Position numbers and translations under genes: made by a program. Below the pieces are notes generated by a model. The model made no database searches, had not been told where the DNA came from, and worked only from the letters and a program-made list of their open reading frames with translations. DNA of 64,000 nt, from assembly GCA_965218205.1 (NCBI GenBank), contig OZ244590.1, forward strand, positions 1,674,001 to 1,738,000, in the 5' to 3' direction. Of this stretch, positions 58,301-64,000 are shown piece by piece (the first letter of the stretch is position 1; every line of letters begins with the position of its first letter). Origin of the DNA: CBDDCA01 sp965218205 (lineage in GTDB: Bacteria; Spirochaetota; Spirochaetia; WTKD01; G963693115).

Positions 58301-59810
58301 TAGTGACATTATCTACTGCCCAGCTTGATATATCCTGATTAAATACACTTGTATAAGCAAACATACCTGCCATAATTGTAACATTACTTACATCCCAGCC
58401 TGATATATTTCCATTAAATTTTGCACCAGCAAACATCCAATGCATATTTGTAACATTATTCATTTTCCACTTTGATATATCACCAGTAAATTGTGCATCA
58501 CGAAACATACTTGCCATAATTGTAACATTACTTACATCCCACCCCGATATATCTCCAGTAAATCGCGACTCACGAAACATACTTGCCATAGTGGTAACTT
58601 TACTTACATCCCAGCCTGATATATCTCCAGTAAATCGCGATCCCTTAAACATTTCTTGCATATTTATAACATTACTTACATCCCAGCCTGATATATTTCC
58701 ATTAAAATTCCTCAATACATTATCATTAAATACTCCACTCATATCAGTTATGGCACTTACATCAATACTATTTAGATCTGCCGAAGCATTATCAATAACG
58801 CCATTTCCGTCAGTATCCACTATAGCTTTTAAGAGTGCTATTAGCTCTGCTTTTGACTTAGGATTAGTTGAGTAATCTTTCACTGATACTGACAAGGTTG
58901 TCCTTATATTTTCATTTTCTGTTTTCTTAAAATCGCCTGTTCCGTTAAAGGTAATGGTAAACTGACGCGGACTTCCCTTTGTTACCGTATTAAGTACTCC
59001 TGCATTTGCTGTTATTGTCCCTGTACTTGTATCAAAACTCATTCCTGTTGGAAGGACATCTCTCCCTGCTAACACTGGTGTCAATGTAAATGTTCCTGTT
59101 GTTGTTAGCGGCCACCGAGTAATAGATGTATTGACTGCTTGCCCTACTATTGCTACTAACACCTCAGGCTCTAACAGAACCTCTAATGTCAACCATCTTG
59201 GCTTCTCAGTAATTCCTGAATTTTTGAATACATCTTTACTCACTTTACTCACAGATGATGCTATCTTCCATGCTTTTGTATCGTGAGTAAAGGCACTTGC
59301 TCCTTCAAACATACTGTTAATCTGTTTTACATTGCTTACATCCCAGCCTGATATATCCGCATTAAACTTGGTCGCTCCCTTAAACATACTACTCATGTTT
59401 GTTACTTTGCTTACATCCCAGCTTGATATGTTTCCACGAAACTCTGTAAGTCCTTCAAACATACTACTCATGTTTACTACTTTACTTACATCCCATTTTG
59501 ATATATTTCCATTAAAGGTAGGGTACTGCGTAAACAAACTACTCATATCAGTAATCTTACCTGTTTTTATATCGTTTAAGTCTGCTTCCTTATTCTTGCT
59601 TAATCGCTGAGAGATAAGCTGTGATAATTGTGCTTTCGTAGTAGGCTCTAAACCTCCCCCACCTCCAGGAGGAACAGGAGTAGGATCTCCACCAGAGGAT
59701 CCTCCCCCTGCATCTTCACAACCCAATAGACTTACTACTAGTATCAATAGTAGTAGTACCCCTCCCCATACATACCCATTTCTATGTTTAAAAACATTAT
59801 TTTTTCTCAT
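52302..59810 (-). CDS. Giant BspA-like (DUF285) modular surface lipoprotein
   Basis: The protein has 2,502 residues with signal peptide and lipobox SLLGC (Cys31), then a Gly/Pro-rich linker. Seven modules follow. Most have a helical 'LIAAIKNVMDT' segment, an acidic calcium-loop-like stretch ('DTDGDGNVDNNKADLN'; absent in module 1) and 4-17 DUF285 repeats of about 25 residues ('MFxxSQFNGDISxWDVSNVTxM'). Modules 1-6 end with a putative Ig/He-PIG domain ('ADTGLSFDAKDGTIKGIPTK...YTITFTGDG'). I count about 54 DUF285 repeats, 17 of them in module 7, which has no Ig-like end. DUF285 proteins are surface lipoproteins in Mycoplasma, Brachyspira and gut bacteria. Adhesion is the usual proposal. A consensus promoter and a T17 tract lie upstream. 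Confidence 0.93.
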   Translation of the reverse strand: MRKNNVFKHRNGYVWGGVLLLLILVVSLLGCEDAGGGSSGGDPTPVPPGGGGGLEPTTKAQLSQLISQRLSKNKEADLNDIKTGKITDMSSLFTQYPTFNGNISKWDVSKVVNMSSMFEGLTEFRGNISSWDVSKVTNMSSMFKGATKFNADISGWDVSNVKQINSMFEGASAFTHDTKAWKIASSVSKVSKDVFKNSGITEKPRWLTLEVLLEPEVLVAIVGQAVNTSITRWPLTTTGTFTLTPVLAGRDVLPTGMSFDTSTGTITANAGVLNTVTKGSPRQFTITFNGTGDFKKTENENIRTTLSVSVKDYSTNPKSKAELIALLKAIVDTDGNGVIDNASADLNSIDVSAITDMSGVFNDNVLRNFNGNISGWDVSNVINMQEMFKGSRFTGDISGWDVSKVTTMASMFRESRFTGDISGWDVSNVTIMASMFRDAQFTGDISKWKMNNVTNMHWMFAGAKFNGNISGWDVSNVTIMAGMFAYTSVFNQDISSWAVDNVTTMQSMFQNSTAFNQDLEAWGEHITGRTVNTVNIFANSKISDNNIPIWLYKFNFLYQGVNVNTITIFLGQNVVANIIKQVPSSATGQFSIDPNTFTADTGLSFDAKDGTIKGIPTKEVAKKAYTITFTGDGQFLGKSITLPLSVEVKANKYTHIPTSKTELIAAIKNVMDTDGDGNVDNNKADLNVIYTGYITDMSGIFNDSDLRSFNGDISDWDVSKVINMASMFRDSQFNGDISSWDVSKVTTMMEMFKNSQFNSDISSWKVGKVTNMADMFRDMRFNGDISGWDVSKVTTMAGMFASSQFDKDISNWDVSKVTTMENMFNISQFTGDISSWKVGNVTNMAGMFAIGPFNGNISGWDVSEVSNMSYMFYNAEAFNQNIASWAVDRVTTLRNMFNGATVFDQDLDAWGEHMAGRTVHTSGIFKGSNISDVNFPTWLYVFRYQDGNGIVVSKKTLTTADTSISFSIDKRPRAITGTYSIVPDTFEADTGLTFNTADGTISGDSTVALAEKEYTITFTGNRDYDGKQKSTTLTLTVQDVSTYTYTPKTKTRLIENIKTVMAADADGDGNPDGNTADLNVIYTGNIKDMSGLFFNTTLRSFNGDISGWNVSNVTTMNSMFKESKFTGENGDIKDWNVSNVMYMNNMFEKSSYAGDISGWDVSNVIDMDEMFRETSYNGDITLWDVFNVTDMELMFYKNTAFDKNISYWNVGKVTTMQSMFQGATAFNQDISSWKVDNVTTMQSMFQGATAFDKDLDAWGEHIAGRSVNINKIFNTADNSALILSDENIPTWLYDFVLTVGGTEKNTINGTVGKAIEMDGVITVSKKLPTTAVGTYTISPSITDIGLSLDAGTGAISGSPTKAQSTKNYTLLFSGTGDYAGKSYKLPLSITVIAAKYSHAPTNRTELIAAIKDVMDTDDDDVPDNNSADLNSIYTGAITDMNRVFNDNALRSFNGTISDWDVSKVTNMQNMFNTSQFTGDISSWTVSKVTTMQDMFNNSQFNGDISGWTVSKVTNMAGMFGNATAFDQDISSWDVSEVTNMSYMFYGATAFNQDISSWAVDSVTTLRNMFNGATAFNQDLDAWGEHIAGRSVNTSNMFTNAGVSDSNKPIWMYSISQTYKGNTTSLFKLVKDQQNISITLSNTGVSTFNATGDYSVVPNTFTTDTGLQLDSTNGTISGSPTKALSLRAYSIVFTGNGDYDGKQLTKAFTIQINDSSSSYTYYPQTKAELIANIKAVIAADDDGDGNPNGNTANLNVIYTKYITDMSGVFNDNALKTFNGNISQWDVSNVINMQEMFKESQFDGDIASWNVSNVTNMQDMFYKAGSFNQNISGWAVDSVTTMQQMFREATAFDKDLDAWGEHMAGRTVTITNIFSNENNNGYIVSDDKIPSWMYAISQTYQGNVASTFAVAVGQKNVSITASNTGKSTFNATGVYSIEPSTFTADTGLQIDAASGTISGTPNVALSRKTYAIVFTGNSSYVGKRATKAFTIEVQQLDKVYSYYPLNKAKLIEAIKDVMDTDDDDIPDNNNADLNVIYTGYITNMGGPGSIALSGTCTNGGIFSSSDLNSFNGDISGWDVSNVTSMVKMFCGSSFDGDISDWDVSNVTTLQGMFKNSQFNGNISKWNVRNVRNMAAMFRGSQFNKDISKWVTPRLQYVATMFYGAQFNGDLSDWDMTNVQNLQYMFYNSQFNGDVSRWDTSGVIWMDNMFRGSQFNGDISKWNVSKVRDMDNMFNGSQFNGDISNWNVSGIGNMAGMFRGSPFNGDISKWNVSGVNNMNAMFASTQFNGDISKWNVSNVTNMAGMFYNNTAFTGDISDWNVSQVTNMESMFNEDTVFNGDISKWDVSKVTNISYMFKKSQFTGDISKWNVGKVTTMREMFTESQFTGDISKWTVSEVTTMQDMFNTSKFNGDISDWDVSKVTTMAGMFGNSTVFNKDISEWDVSSLTNMSYMFYGASAFNQDIYEWKDHIGAKSINTGDTFTNSGVASNKIPDWAGGSYTGPSSR

Positions 59811-59852
59811 AAATATCTCCTTATAAATATTTTTTATCTTAATAATTTTTTA

Positions 59853-59881
59853 ATTATATATATTGTTTGTCTTTTTGTCAA
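59853..59881 (-). promoter_or_regulatory. Consensus sigma-70 promoter of the BspA-like gene
   Basis: TTGACA (59876-59881), exactly 17 nt, TATAAT (59853-59858), then a 42-nt leader with AAGGAGA. It is the best match to consensus in the window. The rest of 59811-60079 contains no gene. Confidence 0.85.
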
Positions 59882-59891
59882 TACAAAAAAG

Positions 59892-59908
59892 AAAAAAAAA
59901 AAAAAAAA
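59892..59908 (-). repeat. Homopolymer tract, 17 A (T in the sense strand)
   Basis: The tract starts 10 nt upstream of the -35, in UP-element position, with the same CAAAAAAG...TACA context as tracts at 1795 and 6932. Slippage could tune promoter strength. Confidence 0.75.
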
Positions 59909-60020
59909 TACACCTTTTTTTTTCACATATTTCTCATATCTGAAAGCATGGAAAATTCAAAGACTGAGTAATATCAGTACTTTTTATTTATGGATGCAAG
60001 CATTACGTGTGAAAAAGAAG

Positions 60021-60047
60021 AAAAAATAGCCTTTGATATGGCTTTTA
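60021..60047 (-). terminator. Weak terminator-like hairpin after the SIMPL gene
   Basis: In the sense direction AAAGCC and GGCT pair weakly and TTTTTT follows. The stem is short, so this is tentative. Confidence 0.3.
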
Positions 60048-60079
60048 GTTCTTGAATCTAAAAATAAGGGGTATATCGC

Positions 60080-60805
60080 TTACTTTAATGTAAAGAGTAC
60101 TTGTACAGACACCTTTATATTTGCAGAATCCTGTATAGTAGAGTTTGTCATCCTTGCAGGAGATTCAAAGCTATCAGAAAACATCATTCCTTTTCTCTCA
60201 TAAGGAGCTTGATTTTCGTAGTATAGCTCTTCAATATAAGATATTGCTTGTATGCTACGATCAGATGCTATAGCAAGTACCTCTGCTTTTTCCTGTGCCT
60301 GCTGTAGAGCAAGCTTTAATGCAGTATTATAGTATTTTTTATCAGTAGAAGGAAGATACTCTATTGAATTTATCTCCTCAATAGAACTCCGTGTAAGAGC
60401 AGCAAGTACCTCTGAGTAATCATCAATATCTTCTAGCTTAAGAACAACACTATCTCTTGCTCTAAAACCAGAAAATTTTCTTTCGTCTTTTTCATATATA
60501 TATTCTGGATAGAGCGTAGAATTTTCAGTAATAAGTTGTGTTTTTTTGATATTGAAATTAGCTTTTAATAATGACGCAATGGTATTGATAACCTTGTTGT
60601 TTCTTTTTTGGGCATTACTGCCACTTTTTTCTAAACTTGTCACTGCAAAACGTATTGCAATATATTCTACAGGCACACTTACTTTTCCTTCACCATATAC
60701 AAGAATACTATTCTGATTATCCATAGAATAACTTTGTGAAAAAACAACAGAGTTTACCAAAAATAACACCATACATACAATATTAAAGATATATACTTTA
60801 TTCAT
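60080..60805 (-). CDS. SIMPL (DUF541) domain exported protein
   Basis: The protein has 241 residues with a signal peptide ('VCMVLFLVNSVVFSQS') and an envelope SIMPL domain. It has the opening 'ILVYGEGKVSVPVEYIAIRFAVTS', the 'AQKRNNKVINTI' helix and 'ALQQAQEKAEVLA'. DUF541 proteins (for example YggE, BP26) are oligomeric envelope proteins linked to oxidative or general stress, with unclear biochemistry. It is divergent from hsp20. The -10-like TATACT is 6 nt before the ATG and there is no Shine-Dalgarno. Confidence 0.88.
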   Translation of the reverse strand: MNKVYIFNIVCMVLFLVNSVVFSQSYSMDNQNSILVYGEGKVSVPVEYIAIRFAVTSLEKSGSNAQKRNNKVINTIASLLKANFNIKKTQLITENSTLYPEYIYEKDERKFSGFRARDSVVLKLEDIDDYSEVLAALTRSSIEEINSIEYLPSTDKKYYNTALKLALQQAQEKAEVLAIASDRSIQAISYIEELYYENQAPYERKGMMFSDSFESPARMTNSTIQDSANIKVSVQVLFTLK

Positions 60806-60811
60806 ATAACT

Positions 60812-60841
60812 AGTATACCATAAAAACTACTTACTATACAA
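60812..60841 (-). promoter_or_regulatory. Predicted promoter of the SIMPL gene, leaderless spacing
   Basis: TTGTAT (60836-60841), an 18-nt spacer and TATACT (60812-60817) lie 6 nt before the ATG at 60805. Confidence 0.4.
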
Positions 60842-60990
60842 ATATCAACAAAAAAAATGTATCTATTAGCTCATTTTCTTGAAATACATAAGAAATATTC
60901 CCCTATTATACCATTATATGCTCAAAAAATAGCATAATTATGTTTCATTTTGCTTCATCCTGTTCAGACTCTCTTTATAAGAGTTTCATA

Positions 60991-61030
60991 ATTACTCATA
61001 TACAATCTTTTCTATTTTTTTGTGAGTAAT
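60991..61030. promoter_or_regulatory. Inverted repeat, candidate enhancer site upstream of the sigma-54 promoter
   Basis: ATTACTCA (60991-60998) and TGAGTAAT (61023-61030) lie 90-130 nt upstream of the -24 element, the usual range for sigma-54 activator sites. A second small palindrome (CTCTT-TAT-AAGAG) lies just before it. The rest of the 386-nt gap 60806-61191 shows no gene. Confidence 0.35.
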
Positions 61031-61120
61031 AAATAGCCATCTTTCTTGCACCTCTCTATAACAAGAAAAATAAATTATTATATAACAAAGATTTAGCATA
61101 TAATTCTCATAGTAAAAAAA

Positions 61121-61138
61121 TTGGCACGCAAATTGCAT
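61121..61138 (+). promoter_or_regulatory. Sigma-54 (RpoN) promoter of hsp20
   Basis: TTGGCACGCAAATTGCAT matches the -24/-12 consensus TGGCACG-N4-TTGC[AT] at every conserved base. It lies about 55 nt before the hsp20 ATG, on the correct strand. Confidence 0.82.
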
Positions 61139-61191
61139 ATATAAAGTGTATGGTAAACATACAAAAATAAATAATAATAAAGGAGGCTTAT

Positions 61192-61602
61192 ATGAGCTAC
61201 CCCACTAATTTCTTACATACACTATATGGAACAGGAGGATCATGTTGTGAAAGAGAACAACATCCTATTCACAGATTTCTCCGTTGTTGCAATATAGAAA
61301 ATGACAGTAATACCATTGTCAATACAGACAATGAGTATGTTGTATCACTTGATGTTCCAGGAGTCTCGAAAGAAAACCTAGAAATAAAAGTAGACGATAG
61401 AGTGCTTACTGTAAAAACTCAATATGAAAATAAAGAGGAACATAGCAGTGAGCAAAGGAAGTACATGTACTCTATCAGAATTCCTGAAGACAGCGATACA
61501 GAAAATATCGACATTGTGCTTAATCAAGGCGTATTAAAAATAACAATGCCTAAAAATGAAAAAGCAAAACCTAAACTTCTTGAAATAAAAGAAGTCGCAT
61601 AA
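61192..61602 (+). CDS. hsp20: Small heat-shock protein (Hsp20/alpha-crystallin)
   Basis: The protein has 136 residues. The alpha-crystallin domain spans about 40-130: 'EYVVSLDVPGVSKENLEIKVDDRVLTV', 'YSIRIPEDSDTENIDIVLNQGVLKITMPK', ending with a short tail. It is an ATP-independent holdase that keeps unfolding proteins soluble. The N-terminal arm contains two adjacent Cys pairs ('GSCCE', 'LRCCN'), unusual for the family and possibly redox-active or metal-binding. A strong AGGAGG site, a sigma-54 promoter and a clean terminator make it a monocistronic unit. No CIRCE element was seen. Confidence 0.93.
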   Translation: MSYPTNFLHTLYGTGGSCCEREQHPIHRFLRCCNIENDSNTIVNTDNEYVVSLDVPGVSKENLEIKVDDRVLTVKTQYENKEEHSSEQRKYMYSIRIPEDSDTENIDIVLNQGVLKITMPKNEKAKPKLLEIKEVA

Positions 61603-61637
61603 TACCTCCTAGTACTATACATTTTGTACTACTCTCT

Positions 61638-61665
61638 GGGACAGCGAAAGCTGTCCCTTTTATTT
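61638..61665 (+). terminator. Intrinsic terminator of hsp20
   Basis: GGGACAGC, a GAAA tetraloop, GCTGTCCC, then TTTTATTT. It is a textbook hairpin 35 nt after the stop. Confidence 0.93.
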
Positions 61666-61681
61666 CATAGTTCACTACATA

Positions 61682-62560
61682 CTAACAGACTAATTTATAT
61701 GTTGGGGATGTTTTCCAAACGCCTACTAGTCCTTCTGTGTCATGTAAAGAAACAAAATCAGCTTGTGTGTGCCTAAGCTCTGTAAATACAATATCAGGCA
61801 TCATTCCCATACTCACTTGTTCTCGTACAATAGCTTCATCTGTATAGCAACGTTTCAGTGTATGTATTCTTTCTAGTACTACATCGGGACTCATTACACA
61901 GAGACATTCCATTTGCAGAGATTGTATTGAATATAAGGCACATGACTCTTGTAAAGAAATACCAGCAATGCTCCCTCTCTCAAGTCCAGACAGGTACGCT
62001 ACCGAATTACAGCACTGTGCTATATCACGCGCGAGAGAACGGACATAAGTACCACTTGAAACATGCAGAAACAATGTAAGCACAGGAGCTTCATACTTGA
62101 TAATTGAATAAGAAAAAATATTCACCTCACGTGGAGCTATTTCAAACTGTTCTCCTCTTCTTGCTCTTTTAGATGCCCGTTCCCCATGTATATGCACGGC
62201 AGAATACTGTGGAGGACTTTGTAAAATAGTGCCAGTAAAATTGAGAGAAAGAGCTTTTTCAATATCTTCTAACTGAGGAACAGGAGCTTCTGCTATGACA
62301 GTTCCTTCGGGGTCTAAGGTATCTGTAGTTTTTCCAAAACAAATTTCTGCAACATATGTTTTAGGCAATCTAAGAAAAAATTGGCTTAATCGTGTAGCTT
62401 TATTGAGCAGAACAATGAGCAATCCTGATGCAAATTTATCTAAAGTACCACAATGCCCAATTTTCTTACATTGCACACTTTTTTGTACTTGTTTAATTGC
62501 TGTATGAGAGGTAATGCCTTTTGGTTTATTGAGTAACAACACAAGAGGATGAGAAAGCAT
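61682..62560 (-). CDS. truB: tRNA pseudouridine(55) synthase (TruB)
   Basis: The protein has 292 residues. It makes pseudouridine 55 in the T-loop of most tRNAs. Catalytic Asp41 lies in 'GHCGTLDKFASGLL', preceded by 'LNKPKGITSH'. 'PPQYSAVHIHGERASKRARRG' and 'SGTYVRSLARDIA' are diagnostic. Its ATG overlaps the rbfA stop by one base (TAATG), within the infB-rbfA-truB unit. Confidence 0.95.
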   Translation of the reverse strand: MLSHPLVLLLNKPKGITSHTAIKQVQKSVQCKKIGHCGTLDKFASGLLIVLLNKATRLSQFFLRLPKTYVAEICFGKTTDTLDPEGTVIAEAPVPQLEDIEKALSLNFTGTILQSPPQYSAVHIHGERASKRARRGEQFEIAPREVNIFSYSIIKYEAPVLTLFLHVSSGTYVRSLARDIAQCCNSVAYLSGLERGSIAGISLQESCALYSIQSLQMECLCVMSPDVVLERIHTLKRCYTDEAIVREQVSMGMMPDIVFTELRHTQADFVSLHDTEGLVGVWKTSPTYKLVC

Positions 62561-62985
62561 TATTCTGTCTTTTGTATATCTATTTCTTGTGTATCTGTCT
62601 CTTGTGTGCTTGTCTCGTTTGTACTTTCTTTTTCTGGTACTATTTCTAGGGTTTGAATTGTATCTAATACAGTATTTGCTTTTATAAGTACATCAGTTGC
62701 CTTAAAAAACAGCTTGGGAGTGTATTTCCATGTATGCTTTTTTGCTATAGTATGTTGTATAAAACCGCGTGCATGATTTAATATATCAGCGTTCTGTTGT
62801 ATTTTTTCTAGTTCAAAATACGCTGACACATATACAGCACAAGAGGTTAAATCTTTACTGAGTGTGGCTTGCACCACAGATATTCTATGCGACAAACGAG
62901 GATCTTTTATTTTACCAGTAATGATAAGAAAATTGATTTCTTCAAGTAAAATCTGTTGCATCCGTTCAACTTTATGGGTAAACAT
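62560..62985 (-). CDS. rbfA: 30S ribosome-binding factor A (RbfA)
   Basis: I choose the ATG at 62985 ('MFTHKVERMQQILLEEIN') because AGGAG lies just upstream and the protein then begins like other RbfA. A start at 63033 is less likely. The product has 141 residues. RbfA has a KH-type fold and matures the 5' end of 16S rRNA; 'KDPRLSHRISVVQATLSKDLTSCAVYVS' is the core. The last 25 residues are a repetitive acidic Thr/Gln/Glu tail not usual for RbfA. Confidence 0.93.
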   Translation of the reverse strand: MFTHKVERMQQILLEEINFLIITGKIKDPRLSHRISVVQATLSKDLTSCAVYVSAYFELEKIQQNADILNHARGFIQHTIAKKHTWKYTPKLFFKATDVLIKANTVLDTIQTLEIVPEKESTNETSTQETDTQEIDIQKTE

Positions 62986-63054
62986 AAAAACTCCTGTACT
63001 CCCTTGTATAGTTTTTTTATATATAATAATCAATAATAAAACATTAGCTTCGCC

Positions 63055-64000
63055 TTAAAGAGTACGAGCTATAGTTATTTCCTTAAACACCTTTATCGTA
63101 TCTCCAACCTTAAAATCATTAAAGCTATCAATACCTATACCACACTCAAAGCCCTTATCAACACTATTGACATCATCTTTGAGACGTTTTAATGATGATA
63201 TATTTCCAGAAAATATGTTTGCATTATCTCTAAATACCTTTGCTATAGCATTACGTTCTACCACTCCACTCAGTACCTTAGAACCAGCAATAGTACCAAT
63301 TTTAGAAATCTTAAATATATCTAAAACTTCAATTTCAGCAATTTCTTCTTCTTTTACTTCTGGGCGTAATAATGAGTTTAGCTTTTCGGTAGCTTTTTCT
63401 ATAATAGTAAAAATAATACTGTGACGATCAATAGTCACTTTTTCTTGTAATGCAAGATGAGAGATTTTACTATTTGGTCTAATATTAAAAGCAATAATAT
63501 CAGCATGACTTGTAGAGGCAAGCATAATATCACTTTCATTGATCTGACCAGTCGATGATTGAATAACTTTTACTTTTACTTCATCATTTCCTAAAAGGAA
63601 TAAAGCACTCTGAATTGCTTCAACCGAGCTATATACATCCCCTTTAATAAGTACATTATAGTATTCTACCTTATCTGCTTCAATCGTAGAATATAAATTA
63701 TCGGTGGTAACTTTGGTAACATTTTCACTTGCGGTATGCCTATCTAACTCTTGCCTATTTGTTGATACTTGCTTTGCTACTTTTTCACTCTCAGTAACTT
63801 GAAAAGGATCTCCTGCAGAAGGAGCTTCTTCTACTCCAATAAGTTCAACAGAAACACCAGCAAAGCATTCTTTAACACTATTTCCTAAATCATCATAAAT
63901 AGCTCTTACTTTTCCATTATAAATACCAGCAACAAAAGGATCGCCCACACGTAATATTCCATTTTGAACAAGCACTGTCAATACAATACCTCTTCCTTTT
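63055..64000 (-). CDS. infB: Translation initiation factor IF-2, C-terminal part (5' end outside window)
   Basis: The frame is open to the window edge; only the last ~315 residues are present. 'KGRGIVLTVLVQNGILRVGDPFVAGIYNGKVRAIYDDLGN' is the beta-barrel domain after the GTPase. The groEL-like domain 3 and the C-terminal domain that binds fMet-tRNA ('VVERNAIAKVFRD', 'FECGIGIDSFNDFKVGDTIKVF') follow. IF-2 delivers initiator tRNA to the ribosome. RbfA follows after 69 nt. Confidence 0.95.
   Translation of the reverse strand, partial: KGRGIVLTVLVQNGILRVGDPFVAGIYNGKVRAIYDDLGNSVKECFAGVSVELIGVEEAPSAGDPFQVTESEKVAKQVSTNRQELDRHTASENVTKVTTDNLYSTIEADKVEYYNVLIKGDVYSSVEAIQSALFLLGNDEVKVKVIQSSTGQINESDIMLASTSHADIIAFNIRPNSKISHLALQEKVTIDRHSIIFTIIEKATEKLNSLLRPEVKEEEIAEIEVLDIFKISKIGTIAGSKVLSGVVERNAIAKVFRDNANIFSGNISSLKRLKDDVNSVDKGFECGIGIDSFNDFKVGDTIKVFKEITIARTL

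Noticed and set aside
52552..59610. Plus-strand repetitive frames and CRISPR-like spacing of ~75-nt repeats
   Set aside because: The repeats encode DUF285 units on the minus strand and vary by codon, with no constant repeat/spacer pattern.

Overview
The window looks like spirochaete DNA: low GC, infB-rbfA-truB order at the right edge, solute-binding proteins with an 'FANGEGE'-type mature start, abundant lipoproteins with loose lipoboxes, an AapJQMP amino-acid transporter, and an aminoethylphosphonate aminotransferase/cytidylyltransferase pair like that known from Treponema. The assignment is an inference from gene content; no rRNA or tRNA gene was seen.

Layout. (1) 1-6816: two tandem, same-strand fibronectin-III lipoprotein genes. 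The second carries a run of 14 G inside its signal-peptide coding region that puts it out of frame (a likely phase-variable OFF state). (2) 7046-26190: an envelope-decoration locus with an AEP aminotransferase (PhnW), a convergent AEP/phosphocholine-type cytidylyltransferase, a CDP-glycerol glycerophosphotransferase-family protein, and five tandem ~1,050-residue proteins. Each of the five fuses a YidC/Oxa1-like domain to a polytopic membrane region and an extracytoplasmic EptA/LtaS/sulfatase-type phosphotransferase domain. (3) 26267-27640: Sua5. (4) 27760-37060: an accessory island with Type III Mod/Res, an iolB gene flanked by inverted repeats and an insertion-sequence relic, a single-chain nuclease-methylase-specificity (Type IIG-like) protein and a decayed IS1595-type transposase. 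(5) 37065-41335: aapJQMP. (6) 41646-50811: two ribose/polyol-type ABC transporters, the second led by a GolD-like polyol dehydrogenase. (7) 50928-52171: an intact IS481-like element. (8) 52302-59810: a 2,502-residue BspA-like (DUF285) lipoprotein made of seven modules. (9) 60080-64000: a SIMPL-domain protein, an Hsp20 gene behind a textbook sigma-54 promoter, truB, rbfA and the 3' part of infB.

Main points. The five-copy YidC-phosphotransferase array is an architecture I do not recognise. All copies have lost the conserved groove arginine of YidC yet keep the transferase nucleophile and metal residues, so I infer a surface phospho-substituent transferase family built on a YidC scaffold, fed by the neighbouring CMP-AEP and CDP-glycerol-type genes. 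A second theme is surface variation: a poly-G tract in a coding region, T-tracts of 8, 15 and 17 upstream of the three large surface lipoproteins, and long internal repeats. A third is that five genes have a -10-like hexamer only 6-7 nt before ATG and no Shine-Dalgarno, suggesting leaderless mRNAs beside genes with strong Shine-Dalgarno sites.
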